64,000 bases of DNA from Gemmatimonadota bacterium (GTDB lineage: Bacteria > JAAXHH01), in assembly GCA_009838645.1 (NCBI GenBank), contig VXRC01000032.1:1-64000 (forward strand), given 5' to 3'. Shown here in pieces: positions 20,277-28,079 of this stretch (position 1 is the first letter of the stretch; each line of letters starts with the position of its first letter). Below the pieces are notes generated by a model, which saw only the letters and a program-made list of their open reading frames with translations, made no database searches and was not told the origin of the DNA. Made by a program: the position numbers and the translations under genes.

Positions 20277-20627
20277 CTTCCCTCACCTCCCCCTCGCGAC
20301 ATGCGCGGTGCGTTTCTGTCCCGTCCGCTCCGGCCTATGCGGGCCCGTTTCCCGTTACCCCGTGATTGATTGTGGTGTGAACGGTGTGCTGAACGATGCG
20401 TGCCATACAGGGTCCTGTAAAAGCTGTCCAGAATATGCGAGCGGCAAAGACGCCATCGTCAGACAGACGGAAAGGACATTCCGGCGGGTGCGCGTTCGTA
20501 ATCGAAATTGCGTCGTTGCATAAGCCAGTGGGAACCGGAAAGGACCGTCGTCGAATACGACCGCAATCCAACATGCACGGACCATGCGGACCATCGACGA
20601 GACCTGTCCCGGACGAACGGTCCCAGC
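20277..20627 (-). other. Long 5' leader of the sigma factor mRNA
   Basis: If the promoter at 20634-20662 is used, the transcript has about 350 untranslated bases before the proposed ATC start. I see no coding region supported by homology and no terminator in it; the small frames present look random. A strong GGGGGAGGTGAGG ribosome-binding region ends it. Its length suggests RNA-level control but no known riboswitch was recognised. Confidence 0.5.
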
Positions 20628-20633
20628 GTAAAC

Positions 20634-20662
20634 AAATTACACCGAAAAGCCCGTCAAGTCAA
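20634..20662 (-). promoter_or_regulatory. Promoter of the sigma factor gene
   Basis: On the minus strand TTGACT (20657-20662) and TAATTT (20634-20639) are separated by exactly 17 bases. It is back to back with the purS promoter, the two -35 boxes being 17 bases apart. Confidence 0.7.
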
Positions 20663-20679
20663 GTGTTTTCCCTTTAAGA

Positions 20680-20708
20680 TTGACAGGCGAAGGACCGGCG
20701 GATAAATT
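20680..20708 (+). promoter_or_regulatory. Promoter of the purS-purL operon
   Basis: A perfect -35 box TTGACA (20680-20685) and TAAATT (20703-20708) are separated by 17 bases. It would give a leader of about 60 bases before the purS ATG. No purine riboswitch or PurR-type palindrome was recognised. Confidence 0.75.
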
Positions 20709-20775
20709 GGGCACGCTCAAAACCGGACGCCGACCCCACGAACGGAGATCCTTCCCGCGAAGGAAACCACAGCGG

Positions 20776-21264
20776 ATGACCGCGGAATCGAAGACCCGGC
20801 GTATTGCCGTCGAGAACAGGAAAGACGTGATGGACGCCGTAGGCGAAGGGCTCCGCGGCGATATCCGCGACCTGGGCATAGGAGGCGTCGAGGGCGTTCG
20901 GCACATCCGGCTCTACGCGCTCCACGGCGCCCTGTCGGCCGCCGAACTGGACCGGATCACCACCGGTCTGCTCGCCGATCCGGTCACCCAGGATCATCTC
21001 GAAATCGCCGACGCGGGCCTGCCGGTCGCTCCCGGAGAGTGGGGCGTGGAAGTGTGGTTCAGGCCCGGAGTAACCGACGCCGTGGGCGAAACGGCGCTGA
21101 AAGGCAGCCGCGACCTGGGCGTCGCGGGGATAGAATCGGTGGACACCGGGCGGGGCTACATCCTGGCGGGTCCGCTCATCCGGTCGCAGGTCGACACCAT
21201 ATGCCGTCGGCTGCTGGCCAACGACGTGATCGAAAGATACGCATGTTACGAAGGGGGCCAATGA
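20776..21264 (+). CDS. purS: Phosphoribosylformylglycinamidine synthase subunit PurS with two tandem PurS domains
   Basis: PurS joins PurL and PurQ in step four of purine synthesis, bridging the two. The ATG at 20776 was chosen because homology begins soon after it; the frame is open earlier. The product has 162 residues, twice the usual 80. Two related halves are visible: D-V-M-D-A-V-G-E-G-L-R at about 18 and G-V-T-D-A-V-G-E-T-A-L-K at about 96, each followed by R-D-L-G-I/V-x-G-I/V-E and a final helix with L-L-A-D/N. The natural PurS dimer may thus be one chain here. It overlaps purL by four bases (ATGA). Confidence 0.88.
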   Translation: MTAESKTRRIAVENRKDVMDAVGEGLRGDIRDLGIGGVEGVRHIRLYALHGALSAAELDRITTGLLADPVTQDHLEIADAGLPVAPGEWGVEVWFRPGVTDAVGETALKGSRDLGVAGIESVDTGRGYILAGPLIRSQVDTICRRLLANDVIERYACYEGGQ

Positions 21265-23690
21265 CCTTCGAGACCGACGACACGGTCGAGACCTTCTCCC
21301 TGCTGAAGGCGACCGACGATGAAATGACGCGACTGAGCCGGGACGGCATGCTGGCGCTCAACCTGGAGGAAATGCGGTCGATCCGGCGCCATTTCGACGC
21401 GCTCGGCCGCGACCCGACGGACGTCGAAATGGAGACACTGGCCCAGACCTGGTCCGAGCACTGCAAGCACAAGGTCTTCAACGGGGTCATCGACTACGTA
21501 TCGGGCCGGAAGACGGAGCGCATCGACAACCTCTTCGCCCGCACCATCAGGAAGGCGACCGAAGACATCCGCCGGGCCCAGGGGCCGAACGACCGTTGTG
21601 TATCCGTGTTCGTCGACAACGCCGGGATCATCGAATTCGACGAAGACTATCATCTCGTCTTCAAGGTGGAAACGCATAACCATCCTTCGGCGCTGGATCC
21701 CTACGGCGGGGCCAACACGGGCATCGGCGGGGTCATTCGCGATCCGCTCGGGACGGGCCTGGGCGGCAAGCCCATATTCAACACAGACGTCTTCTGCTTC
21801 GCGCCGCCCGACTTCCCCTACGACGATCTGCCGGAAGGCGTACTGCACCCGAAGCGCGTCTTCAAGGGCGTCGTGGCCGGCGTCCGGGATTACGGCAACC
21901 GGATGGGCATACCGACCGTCAACGGGGCCATCCTGTTCGATGAGCGGTACCTGGGCAACCCGCTGGTTTACTGTGGCACCGCGGCTGTCATCCCGGTCGA
22001 CCGGTGCGAGAAATCGGCCGAACCGGGCGATCTCGTCGTCACTATCGGCGGGCGGACCGGCAGGGACGGGATCCACGGGGCCACGTTCTCGTCCATCGAA
22101 CTGACCGACGCTTCGGAATCCACCGCCACGCAGGCCGTCCAGATCGGGAATCCCATCGAGGAGAAGAAGATCCTCGACATCCTGATGCAGGCGCGGGACC
22201 GCGGGCTCTACCGGAACATCACCGACTGCGGCGCCGGTGGGTTTTCGTCGGCCATCGGCGAGATGGGACAGGATACGGGCGCGGAAGTGCACCTGGAGAA
22301 GGCGCCCCTGAAATACGGCGGCCTGAAACCGTGGGAGATCTTCCTCTCGGAATCCCAGGAACGCATGATTCTGGCCGTTCCCCCCGAGCACATCGAGTCC
22401 TTAAGGGACCTCTGCGCGAGCGAAGACGTCGAGGCCTCGGTGATCGGCGAGTTCACCGGTGACCGGCGGCTCCGGGTCACCCACAAGCCCGGTGCGGGAG
22501 AAAGCCGCATCACCGTCGCGGACCTGGACATGGAGTTCCTGCACAAGGGGGTGCCTCGCATCGTCCGGACGGCCCGGTGGGATCCGCCGGACCATCCCGA
22601 GCCTCCTGAGGCCGGCCGTCCCGGTCCCGCGCAGAGCCTTGTCCGGCTGCTGTCGTCCTGGAACGTGGCGAGCAAGGAGTGGGTCGTCCGCCAGTATGAT
22701 CACGAGGTACAGGGCGGCAGCGTGCTGAAGCCGCTGCAGGGCGCCCGCAACGACGGCCCGGGCGACGCCGCCGTCGTGCGTCCCGTGCTCTCGTCGGACC
22801 GGGGCGCCATCGTTGCCAACGGCATAAACCCCTCCTATGGCGATGTAGATCCGTACTGGATGGCGGCATCCGCCATCGACGAGGCCCTTCGCCAGGTCAC
22901 CTGCGTCGGGGGCCGCATCGACCGGACCGCGCTGTTGGACAACTTCTGCTGGGGCAATCCGGACAAACCGGACCGCCTCGCCTCGCTGGTCCGCGCGGCC
23001 AAGGCCTGTTACGACTTCGCGGTCGCCTACGGCACGCCTTTCATCTCGGGGAAGGACAGCTTCTACAACGAGTTCTCCGACGGCGAGCGGACCATCGCCA
23101 TCCCGCCCACGCTGCTTATATCGGCGATCTGCGTGATGGACGACGTGCGCAAGGCGGTCAGCATGGACGTCAAGGCGCCGGGAAGCAGCATCTACGCCGT
23201 GGGACGCACGCGCGACGAACTGGGCGGTTCCCGGTACTACCGCATGCTCGGATTCGTCGGGCGGAACGCGCCGACCGTGGACGCCGCCACAGGGAGCGGG
23301 ACCATGAACCGATTACACAAGGCCATTTCGCAGGGCCTCGTGGCCGCCTGTCACGACTGTTCCGAGGGCGGCCTCGCCGTGGCCGCGGCGGAAATGGCCT
23401 TCGCGGGCGGATACGGCATAGTTCTGGACTTGGACGCCGTGCCCCGGGACCCCGAAGCGGACCGCGACGACACTGTCCTGTTTTCCGAATCGAACAGCCG
23501 TTTCGTGGTAGAGGTGCCCAGTGGCCGGGAAGCCGACTTCGAAGCCATAATGGAAGGAAGCCCGTTCGGCCGCGCGGGGACCGTGACCGGGGAGGACCGT
23601 TTCCTCGTGCGCGGGCTGGGCGGCGATGAGATCGTTTCTACGGAATTGTCCATATTGAAGGAAGCATGGCAGCGGCCCCTGCGGTGGTGA
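21261..23690 (+). CDS. purL: Phosphoribosylformylglycinamidine synthase II (PurL)
   Basis: ATP-dependent synthase that converts FGAR and ammonia (from PurQ) to FGAM. The 809-residue product has a conserved start region with W-S-E-H-C-K-H-K near residue 66, the substrate loop H-N-H-P-S-A-L-D-P-Y-G-G-A-N-T-G-I-G-G near 137, and S-G-K-D-S-F-Y-N-E and H-D-C-S-E-G-G-L-A-V-A in the second half. Two AIR-synthase-like repeats make up the protein. It is somewhat longer than the small PurL of Bacillus (about 740). The start overlaps the purS stop, so the two are coupled. Confidence 0.96.
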   Translation: MTFETDDTVETFSLLKATDDEMTRLSRDGMLALNLEEMRSIRRHFDALGRDPTDVEMETLAQTWSEHCKHKVFNGVIDYVSGRKTERIDNLFARTIRKATEDIRRAQGPNDRCVSVFVDNAGIIEFDEDYHLVFKVETHNHPSALDPYGGANTGIGGVIRDPLGTGLGGKPIFNTDVFCFAPPDFPYDDLPEGVLHPKRVFKGVVAGVRDYGNRMGIPTVNGAILFDERYLGNPLVYCGTAAVIPVDRCEKSAEPGDLVVTIGGRTGRDGIHGATFSSIELTDASESTATQAVQIGNPIEEKKILDILMQARDRGLYRNITDCGAGGFSSAIGEMGQDTGAEVHLEKAPLKYGGLKPWEIFLSESQERMILAVPPEHIESLRDLCASEDVEASVIGEFTGDRRLRVTHKPGAGESRITVADLDMEFLHKGVPRIVRTARWDPPDHPEPPEAGRPGPAQSLVRLLSSWNVASKEWVVRQYDHEVQGGSVLKPLQGARNDGPGDAAVVRPVLSSDRGAIVANGINPSYGDVDPYWMAASAIDEALRQVTCVGGRIDRTALLDNFCWGNPDKPDRLASLVRAAKACYDFAVAYGTPFISGKDSFYNEFSDGERTIAIPPTLLISAICVMDDVRKAVSMDVKAPGSSIYAVGRTRDELGGSRYYRMLGFVGRNAPTVDAATGSGTMNRLHKAISQGLVAACHDCSEGGLAVAAAEMAFAGGYGIVLDLDAVPRDPEADRDDTVLFSESNSRFVVEVPSGREADFEAIMEGSPFGRAGTVTGEDRFLVRGLGGDEIVSTELSILKEAWQRPLRW

Positions 23691-23810
23691 CGCCGGGGGC
23701 GGCCAGGCCGGCGGCTCGACGGCTGGCGGCCTGGGTGCCAGCTGCCCGTCCGACAGCAGTCCGGCGACTGCCGGCCTTTCATGCCGTTCCTATATGACCC
23801 GGGAGCATCC

Positions 23811-24731
23811 ATGTCCAAAGTCTCGGTCCTGATACTGCGCGCCGCGGGGATCAACTGCGACGAGGAAACAGCCCACGCCTTCCGTCTCGCCGGCGCGGAG
23901 CGGGTGGATCCCGTCCATATCAACGCCTTCATCCAGGGACGCCGTCGCCTGTCCGAGTACGACGTGCTGGTCCTGTCCGGAGGGTTTTCCTACGGCGACG
24001 ATCTCTCCGGCGGAAAAGTGCTCGCCAACGAGATGCAGTGCAAGCTGATGGAGGACGTGGAAACGTTCATCGGGGAAGGCAAACTCATCCTCGGCATCTG
24101 CAACGGATTCCAGGTGCTGGTCAAGATGGGGCTGCTGCCCCAGACGGAACGGGGGGGCAGGCGGCAGGAAGCGACGGTGTTCTACAACGACTCCGGCAAG
24201 TTCGAGTGCCGCTGGGTCTACCTGCGCAGGAACCCCGATAGTCCCTGCGTCTTCACCCGGGACATGCCGGAGACCATCTACATACCGGTCGCGAACGGTG
24301 AAGGCAAGGTCATACTGGCTTCGGAGGACGTGCGGTCGCGGCTGGGGCCGGGCGGCCATATCGCGTTGCAGTACGTCAACCCGCCCTGGGTGTCCGCCGG
24401 GGAATCCGCCGGAGTGGCCGGCGGTGAGGCGACCGCAACTGTCGCCCGAGTGGCCGGCGGTGAAGCGACCGTGGTTGTCGCCCGAGAGGCCGCCGAAGTG
24501 GCCGCCGAGTTAGCAACGGCAGCCACGCCTTATCCCTGGAGTCCCAACGGCTCGGTGGACGCCATCGCCGGAATCTGCGACTCCACGGGACGGATCTTCG
24601 GGCTCATGCCTCATCCGGAGCGTTACACCCACCCGACCCATCATCCCCGGTGGACCCGGGAGGGCTGCAGAGAGCCGGACGGCCTGCATATCTTCCGCAA
24701 CGCCGTGAACTATGTCCGCGGGGTCCAGTAG
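23811..24731 (+). CDS. purQ: Phosphoribosylformylglycinamidine synthase I, glutaminase subunit (PurQ)
   Basis: Class I glutamine amidotransferase that feeds ammonia to PurL. The ATG at 23811 begins the conserved S-K-V-S-V-L-I-L-R-A-A-G-I-N-C. The nucleophile Cys97 lies in G-I-C-N-G-F-Q-V-L and the His/Glu pair in M-P-H-P-E-R near residue 277. The protein has 306 residues, about 50 more than usual; the excess is an alanine/glycine/valine-rich stretch (about 204-240) coded by a 36-base repeat, placed between conserved blocks. The 120-base gap after purL is GC-rich without a clear signal. Confidence 0.95.
   Translation: MSKVSVLILRAAGINCDEETAHAFRLAGAERVDPVHINAFIQGRRRLSEYDVLVLSGGFSYGDDLSGGKVLANEMQCKLMEDVETFIGEGKLILGICNGFQVLVKMGLLPQTERGGRRQEATVFYNDSGKFECRWVYLRRNPDSPCVFTRDMPETIYIPVANGEGKVILASEDVRSRLGPGGHIALQYVNPPWVSAGESAGVAGGEATATVARVAGGEATVVVAREAAEVAAELATAATPYPWSPNGSVDAIAGICDSTGRIFGLMPHPERYTHPTHHPRWTREGCREPDGLHIFRNAVNYVRGVQ
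24412..24483. repeat. In-frame 36-bp tandem repeat in purQ
   Basis: Two copies (24412-24447 and 24448-24483) of a 36-base unit beginning GAGTGGCCGGCGGTGA, followed by a decayed third. Each unit codes for 12 residues of the type V-A-G-G-E-A-T-x-x-V-A-R. Confidence 0.88.
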
Positions 24732-24753
24732 CTGCCGAAGGGAGCGTGCTTAA

Positions 24754-25299
24754 ATGAGCTTCCCTCCGTTCACCCGAGCCATCGAACGCCGTATGTACGT
24801 GATCGGGATCCTCCTGGTCCCCGTCGCGCTCTTCGTGCTGCTCAGCCTCGCCACCCACGCCGAATCAGACTACCCCAATTCGAGCCGGAGTCCGGGTGAA
24901 GTCACCAACCTGGGCGGCCTGCCCGGCGCCCTGGTATCCTACGGCGTGATGCTCGCCCTTGGATACGGGGGATACGTCGTCCCCATCCTCATCGGATTGC
25001 TGGCCTGGAACCGGATCCGGGGGCAGCATCCGGTGAGATTGCTCGCGCAAGCCGCCTGGCTCCTGGTACTCGTAGTAGTCGGGGTTTCCACGGGGAGCCT
25101 GATCCCGGTCCTTCCCGAGTCCCTCAGGTTCAGGATCGGCGGCGTTCTGGGGTTCTACCTGGGCGGCCAGATGGCGGGTGCGCTGGGCGTGGACCGATCA
25201 CTGGTACTGGGCGGCTCTTTGTGCCTGGTGGTTCTGGTGGCCATGTTGTACTGGACTGTTGGACGCCGCGCACGCCGGCGGGTCGGATCCGACTCCTGA
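24754..25299 (+). CDS. Stand-alone FtsK-type amino-terminal membrane domain
   Basis: The 181 residues resemble only the four-helix membrane domain of the DNA translocase FtsK/SpoIIIE: a first helix (about 17-35), a loop with Y-P-N-S-S-R-S-P-G-E-V-T-N-L-G-G-L-P-G-A, and three more helices to about 170. The gene then stops after a basic tail (R-R-A-R-R-R-V-G). No linker, RecA-like motor or gamma domain follows; a protease gene starts 50 bases later. It may be a truncated ftsK or a real small membrane protein. An AAGGGAG ribosome-binding region precedes the ATG. Confidence 0.75.
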   Translation: MSFPPFTRAIERRMYVIGILLVPVALFVLLSLATHAESDYPNSSRSPGEVTNLGGLPGALVSYGVMLALGYGGYVVPILIGLLAWNRIRGQHPVRLLAQAAWLLVLVVVGVSTGSLIPVLPESLRFRIGGVLGFYLGGQMAGALGVDRSLVLGGSLCLVVLVAMLYWTVGRRARRRVGSDS

Positions 25300-25348
25300 A
25301 CCCAGCGAGATCCAACCGCAGTTTCGGGACCAAACCGGAGTGCTGTCC

Positions 25349-27421
25349 ATGAAGCAATGTGCCGTGATTCTGTTCGTTCTCGCCGCATCTCCGGCGCTCG
25401 TTGCGGACCCGCTTGACCAGCGTGCCTTCGAACCTGGCGCCGTTTCAGTGGTGCCCAAGATACCCGAAAGCCTTCAGGAAACGCTTTCGACGGGGTTGTC
25501 CGGTGACCGACTGAAAGTGTGGATCTACCTGGCGGACAAGGGGGTCGCCAGCGGTACAGGATACGCCCTGGCCGTGGCTGCGGCGGAAGACCGATTGACC
25601 CCTCGCGCACGTCGCAGACTCGCGATGAGAGGCAACGGTCCTGCGGGATTGGAGGACATCCCGATCCACACACCCTATGTAAACCGGATCGTGGAGTCGG
25701 GCGGACTGATCCACCAAATGTCCCGCTGGCACAACGCGGTAAGCGTGTCGGGCGATCCGAAGGTGATTCAAAGCCTTGCAGAACTGCCCTTTGTCCTCAG
25801 GATAGAAGCGGTCGACCGCTTGCGGCGTCCGCGCCCGGTTACTCCGCGACGGCCCGCGTCGCCGGAGACAACACCGAGTCGTCGTCGGACCCGGACCAAC
25901 CGGGTCGACTACGGACCGTCTTTCGTCCAATTGAACCAGTTGCAGGTACCTGTGCTGCACGATATCGGTCTGTCGGGCCAGGGCGTGTTGGTGGCGTTGT
26001 TCGACTCGGGATTCAGCCTGGATCACGCGGTCTTTGACAGCCTGCGAACCCGAGTGGAGGCACGGCGTGATTTCGTGGCGGATCACCTGGGGATGGCCGG
26101 ATTCCCTTACGATGCGCATGGCACTCAGGTGCTTTCGGTAATTGGTGGGTTCGCACCCGGTAATCTGGTCGGGCCCGCCTTCGGCGCCCGTTACCTCCTC
26201 GCCAGTACGGAGGCCGTTACCTTTGAGAACGAGATCGAGGAGGACTGGTGGATCGCCGCGCTGGAGTGGGCCGACAGCCTCGGCGTGGACGTGGTCAGCA
26301 GTTCACTCGGCTACATCGACTGGTATGCCTATGAAGACATGGACGGCAAATCCGCCATGATTTCCCGGGCGGCCTCCATGGCGACGGACCGCGGCATCGT
26401 GGTTGTGAGCGCCATGGGCAACCTGGGCGGCCAGCCCTACGAGAAAATGAGTGCTCCCGCTGACGCAGAGAAAGTGATATCCGTCGGCGCTGTCGACGCC
26501 TCCGGTAACCGGTGGGCGACTTCTTCTGTTGGACCTACGTACGACGGCCGTATAAAGCCGGATGTGATGGCCATGGGCCAGGGCGTCTACACGGTGCAGC
26601 CGTTTTCCGCCCAGGCCTATGCCCACAACAACGGCACATCTTTTTCCGCGCCCCTAGTGGCGGGCGTCGCCGCGCTGCTGCTGGAAGCCTACCCCCACTG
26701 GACCCCTCAAAAGGTGCAAAGGGTACTCCGCCAGACGGCCAGCCAGGCCGTCGCCCCGGATACCCTGAACGGGTACGGCATAGTCCAAGCGGCCGACGCA
26801 CTGATGACCGAGTCGCGAGGAAGTGTACGGTCATTCACCGCAGAGAACGGACTGAGCGGCGTGTTCCTTTCCTGGACTGCGGGGCTGGAAATCAACCTGT
26901 TGTCCTACCGGATCGAACGTAGAGACTATCCGGATGGATCGTATGAAGAGCTGGCCACCGTACCTGTGAACAGGGTCGGAGGCAATGGTCTCGCCACGAA
27001 CGCCTATTCCTACAGCGACACGGCCGTACAAACGGGCAACGCCTACGAATACCGGTTGGAGCCCGTGGGCCGCAGAGGGCTCACGTTGACGGCGGAACCC
27101 GCCACGGCGCGCGTCGATCACACGTCCGGCCCGACGGAAGGGCTAGTAGCGGTCCTCTATCCGAACGCACCGAACCCATTTGCCGGTAGTACGGATATTC
27201 GCTTCGAACTTACTGCAACGACCTGGGTCAACGTGACGATCTACGATCTGCTCGGAAGGCGGATGCGGGTCCTGGCGGACCGGATGTTGGGACCCGGCCG
27301 TTACGCCCTGCCCTGGAACGGACGAGACGACGATGGCCGCGCCGTGCCAAGCGGCGTGTACCTGTACCGCATGACCGCTGGTGGAATCGAGCAGAGGGGC
27401 AAGATGCTGCTGCTGCGTTAG
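25349..27421 (+). CDS. Secreted subtilisin-like (S8) serine protease with carboxy-terminal sorting-type domain
   Basis: Exported serine protease. The ATG at 25349 gives a signal peptide (M-K-Q-C-A-V-I-L-F-V-L-A-A-S-P-A-L-V-A). The catalytic triad is visible as Asp in V-A-L-F-D-S-G-F (about 214), His in D-A-H-G-T-Q-V (about 255) and Ser in N-G-T-S-F-S-A-P-L-V-A-G (about 430). A fibronectin-like region follows, then a FlgD/T9SS-type end: Y-P-N-A-P-N-P-F, I-Y-D-L-L-G-R, and G-V-Y-L-Y-R-M ... G-K-M-L-L-L-R. Total 690 residues. Such ends direct export or surface anchoring in the Bacteroidetes group; no T9SS component is in the window. Confidence 0.9.
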   Translation: MKQCAVILFVLAASPALVADPLDQRAFEPGAVSVVPKIPESLQETLSTGLSGDRLKVWIYLADKGVASGTGYALAVAAAEDRLTPRARRRLAMRGNGPAGLEDIPIHTPYVNRIVESGGLIHQMSRWHNAVSVSGDPKVIQSLAELPFVLRIEAVDRLRRPRPVTPRRPASPETTPSRRRTRTNRVDYGPSFVQLNQLQVPVLHDIGLSGQGVLVALFDSGFSLDHAVFDSLRTRVEARRDFVADHLGMAGFPYDAHGTQVLSVIGGFAPGNLVGPAFGARYLLASTEAVTFENEIEEDWWIAALEWADSLGVDVVSSSLGYIDWYAYEDMDGKSAMISRAASMATDRGIVVVSAMGNLGGQPYEKMSAPADAEKVISVGAVDASGNRWATSSVGPTYDGRIKPDVMAMGQGVYTVQPFSAQAYAHNNGTSFSAPLVAGVAALLLEAYPHWTPQKVQRVLRQTASQAVAPDTLNGYGIVQAADALMTESRGSVRSFTAENGLSGVFLSWTAGLEINLLSYRIERRDYPDGSYEELATVPVNRVGGNGLATNAYSYSDTAVQTGNAYEYRLEPVGRRGLTLTAEPATARVDHTSGPTEGLVAVLYPNAPNPFAGSTDIRFELTATTWVNVTIYDLLGRRMRVLADRMLGPGRYALPWNGRDDDGRAVPSGVYLYRMTAGGIEQRGKMLLLR

Positions 27422-27482
27422 GGGTGGCGTGGTGCCGGGGTAGCGGCACGCGGTTTCAGCCCGGCCGGCAAGCCGGTTTCGT

Positions 27483-27524
27483 GCCGGACGAAGCGCGGTG
27501 ACGGCCGGACGAAATGCGGTGAAG
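27483..27524. repeat. 21-bp tandem repeat downstream of the protease gene
   Basis: Two imperfect copies of a 21-base unit starting GCCGGACGAA, in the 262-base gap between the protease gene and the erpA-like gene. The rest of this gap holds a GC-rich inverted segment near 27462 and the promoter listed next. Confidence 0.65.
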
Positions 27525-27551
27525 GCAACCGGGCGACCTTCGATAAAGAGG

Positions 27552-27580
27552 TTGACATCCAGACGGGTTCTGGTTTATAT
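27552..27580 (+). promoter_or_regulatory. Promoter of the Fe-S cluster gene set
   Basis: TTGACA (27552-27557) and TTATAT (27575-27580) with a 17-base spacer, about 100 bases before the erpA-like start. No IscR-type site was recognised. Confidence 0.7.
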
Positions 27581-27683
27581 AGCCTTAGCAACAAACGGTA
27601 CATGTTTCCGGTCGTGCAAGACGGATACAAGTCAGTGCGGACAAAGCTACTTACGCCATTCATTCGCAAGGGGGTTGGACATC

Positions 27684-28007
27684 ATGGTCACCGTGACGGA
27701 CGTTGCCGCCGACAAGATCAAAACCATGATCGAGGACCAGGAAAATCCGGATCTCGGACTGCGCGTCATGATCTCCGGCGGGGGATGTTCCGGTTTTCAG
27801 TACAAGCTTGCTTTCGACAAGAACGCGACCGACAACGACCAGATCATCGAGCAGAACGGCATCAAGGTTTTCGTCGACAACAAGAGCGCCATCTACCTGA
27901 TGGGTGCGGAACTGGACTATGTGGAAGGGCTGATGGGCGCAGGGTTCAAAGTCAGCAATCCCAATGCCAAGGGCACCTGCGGCTGCGGCGAGTCGTTTTA
28001 CGTATAG
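27684..28007 (+). CDS. A-type iron-sulfur cluster carrier (IscA/ErpA/HesB family)
   Basis: Carries or inserts Fe-S clusters into target proteins. The ATG at 27684 was chosen as conserved sequence (V-T-V-T-D-V-A-A-D-K-I) begins there. The 107-residue protein keeps all three cluster cysteines: one in I-S-G-G-G-C-S-G-F-Q-Y and two in G-T-C-G-C-G-E-S-F at the end. Which member of the family (IscA, ErpA, SufA) cannot be decided. It is followed by an Mrp-like ATPase that probably acts in the same process. Confidence 0.93.
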   Translation: MVTVTDVAADKIKTMIEDQENPDLGLRVMISGGGCSGFQYKLAFDKNATDNDQIIEQNGIKVFVDNKSAIYLMGAELDYVEGLMGAGFKVSNPNAKGTCGCGESFYV

Positions 28008-28079
28008 GTCCGACAGGCGCGGGAACGGAACCGCGCATCCCGGACAGCCCAGGCAGTCCGTAAACGCGGATCGAGTACT

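Noticed and set aside
19831-20286. Frame starting at a GTG behind the strong ribosome-binding site of the sigma gene
   Set aside because: It is in another frame, codes for no sigma residues and ends inside the gene; homology favours the frame with the ATC start.
20281-20760. Small plus-strand frames in the sigma/purS gap as genes
   Set aside because: They overlap both promoters, have no ribosome-binding sites and no recognisable sequence.
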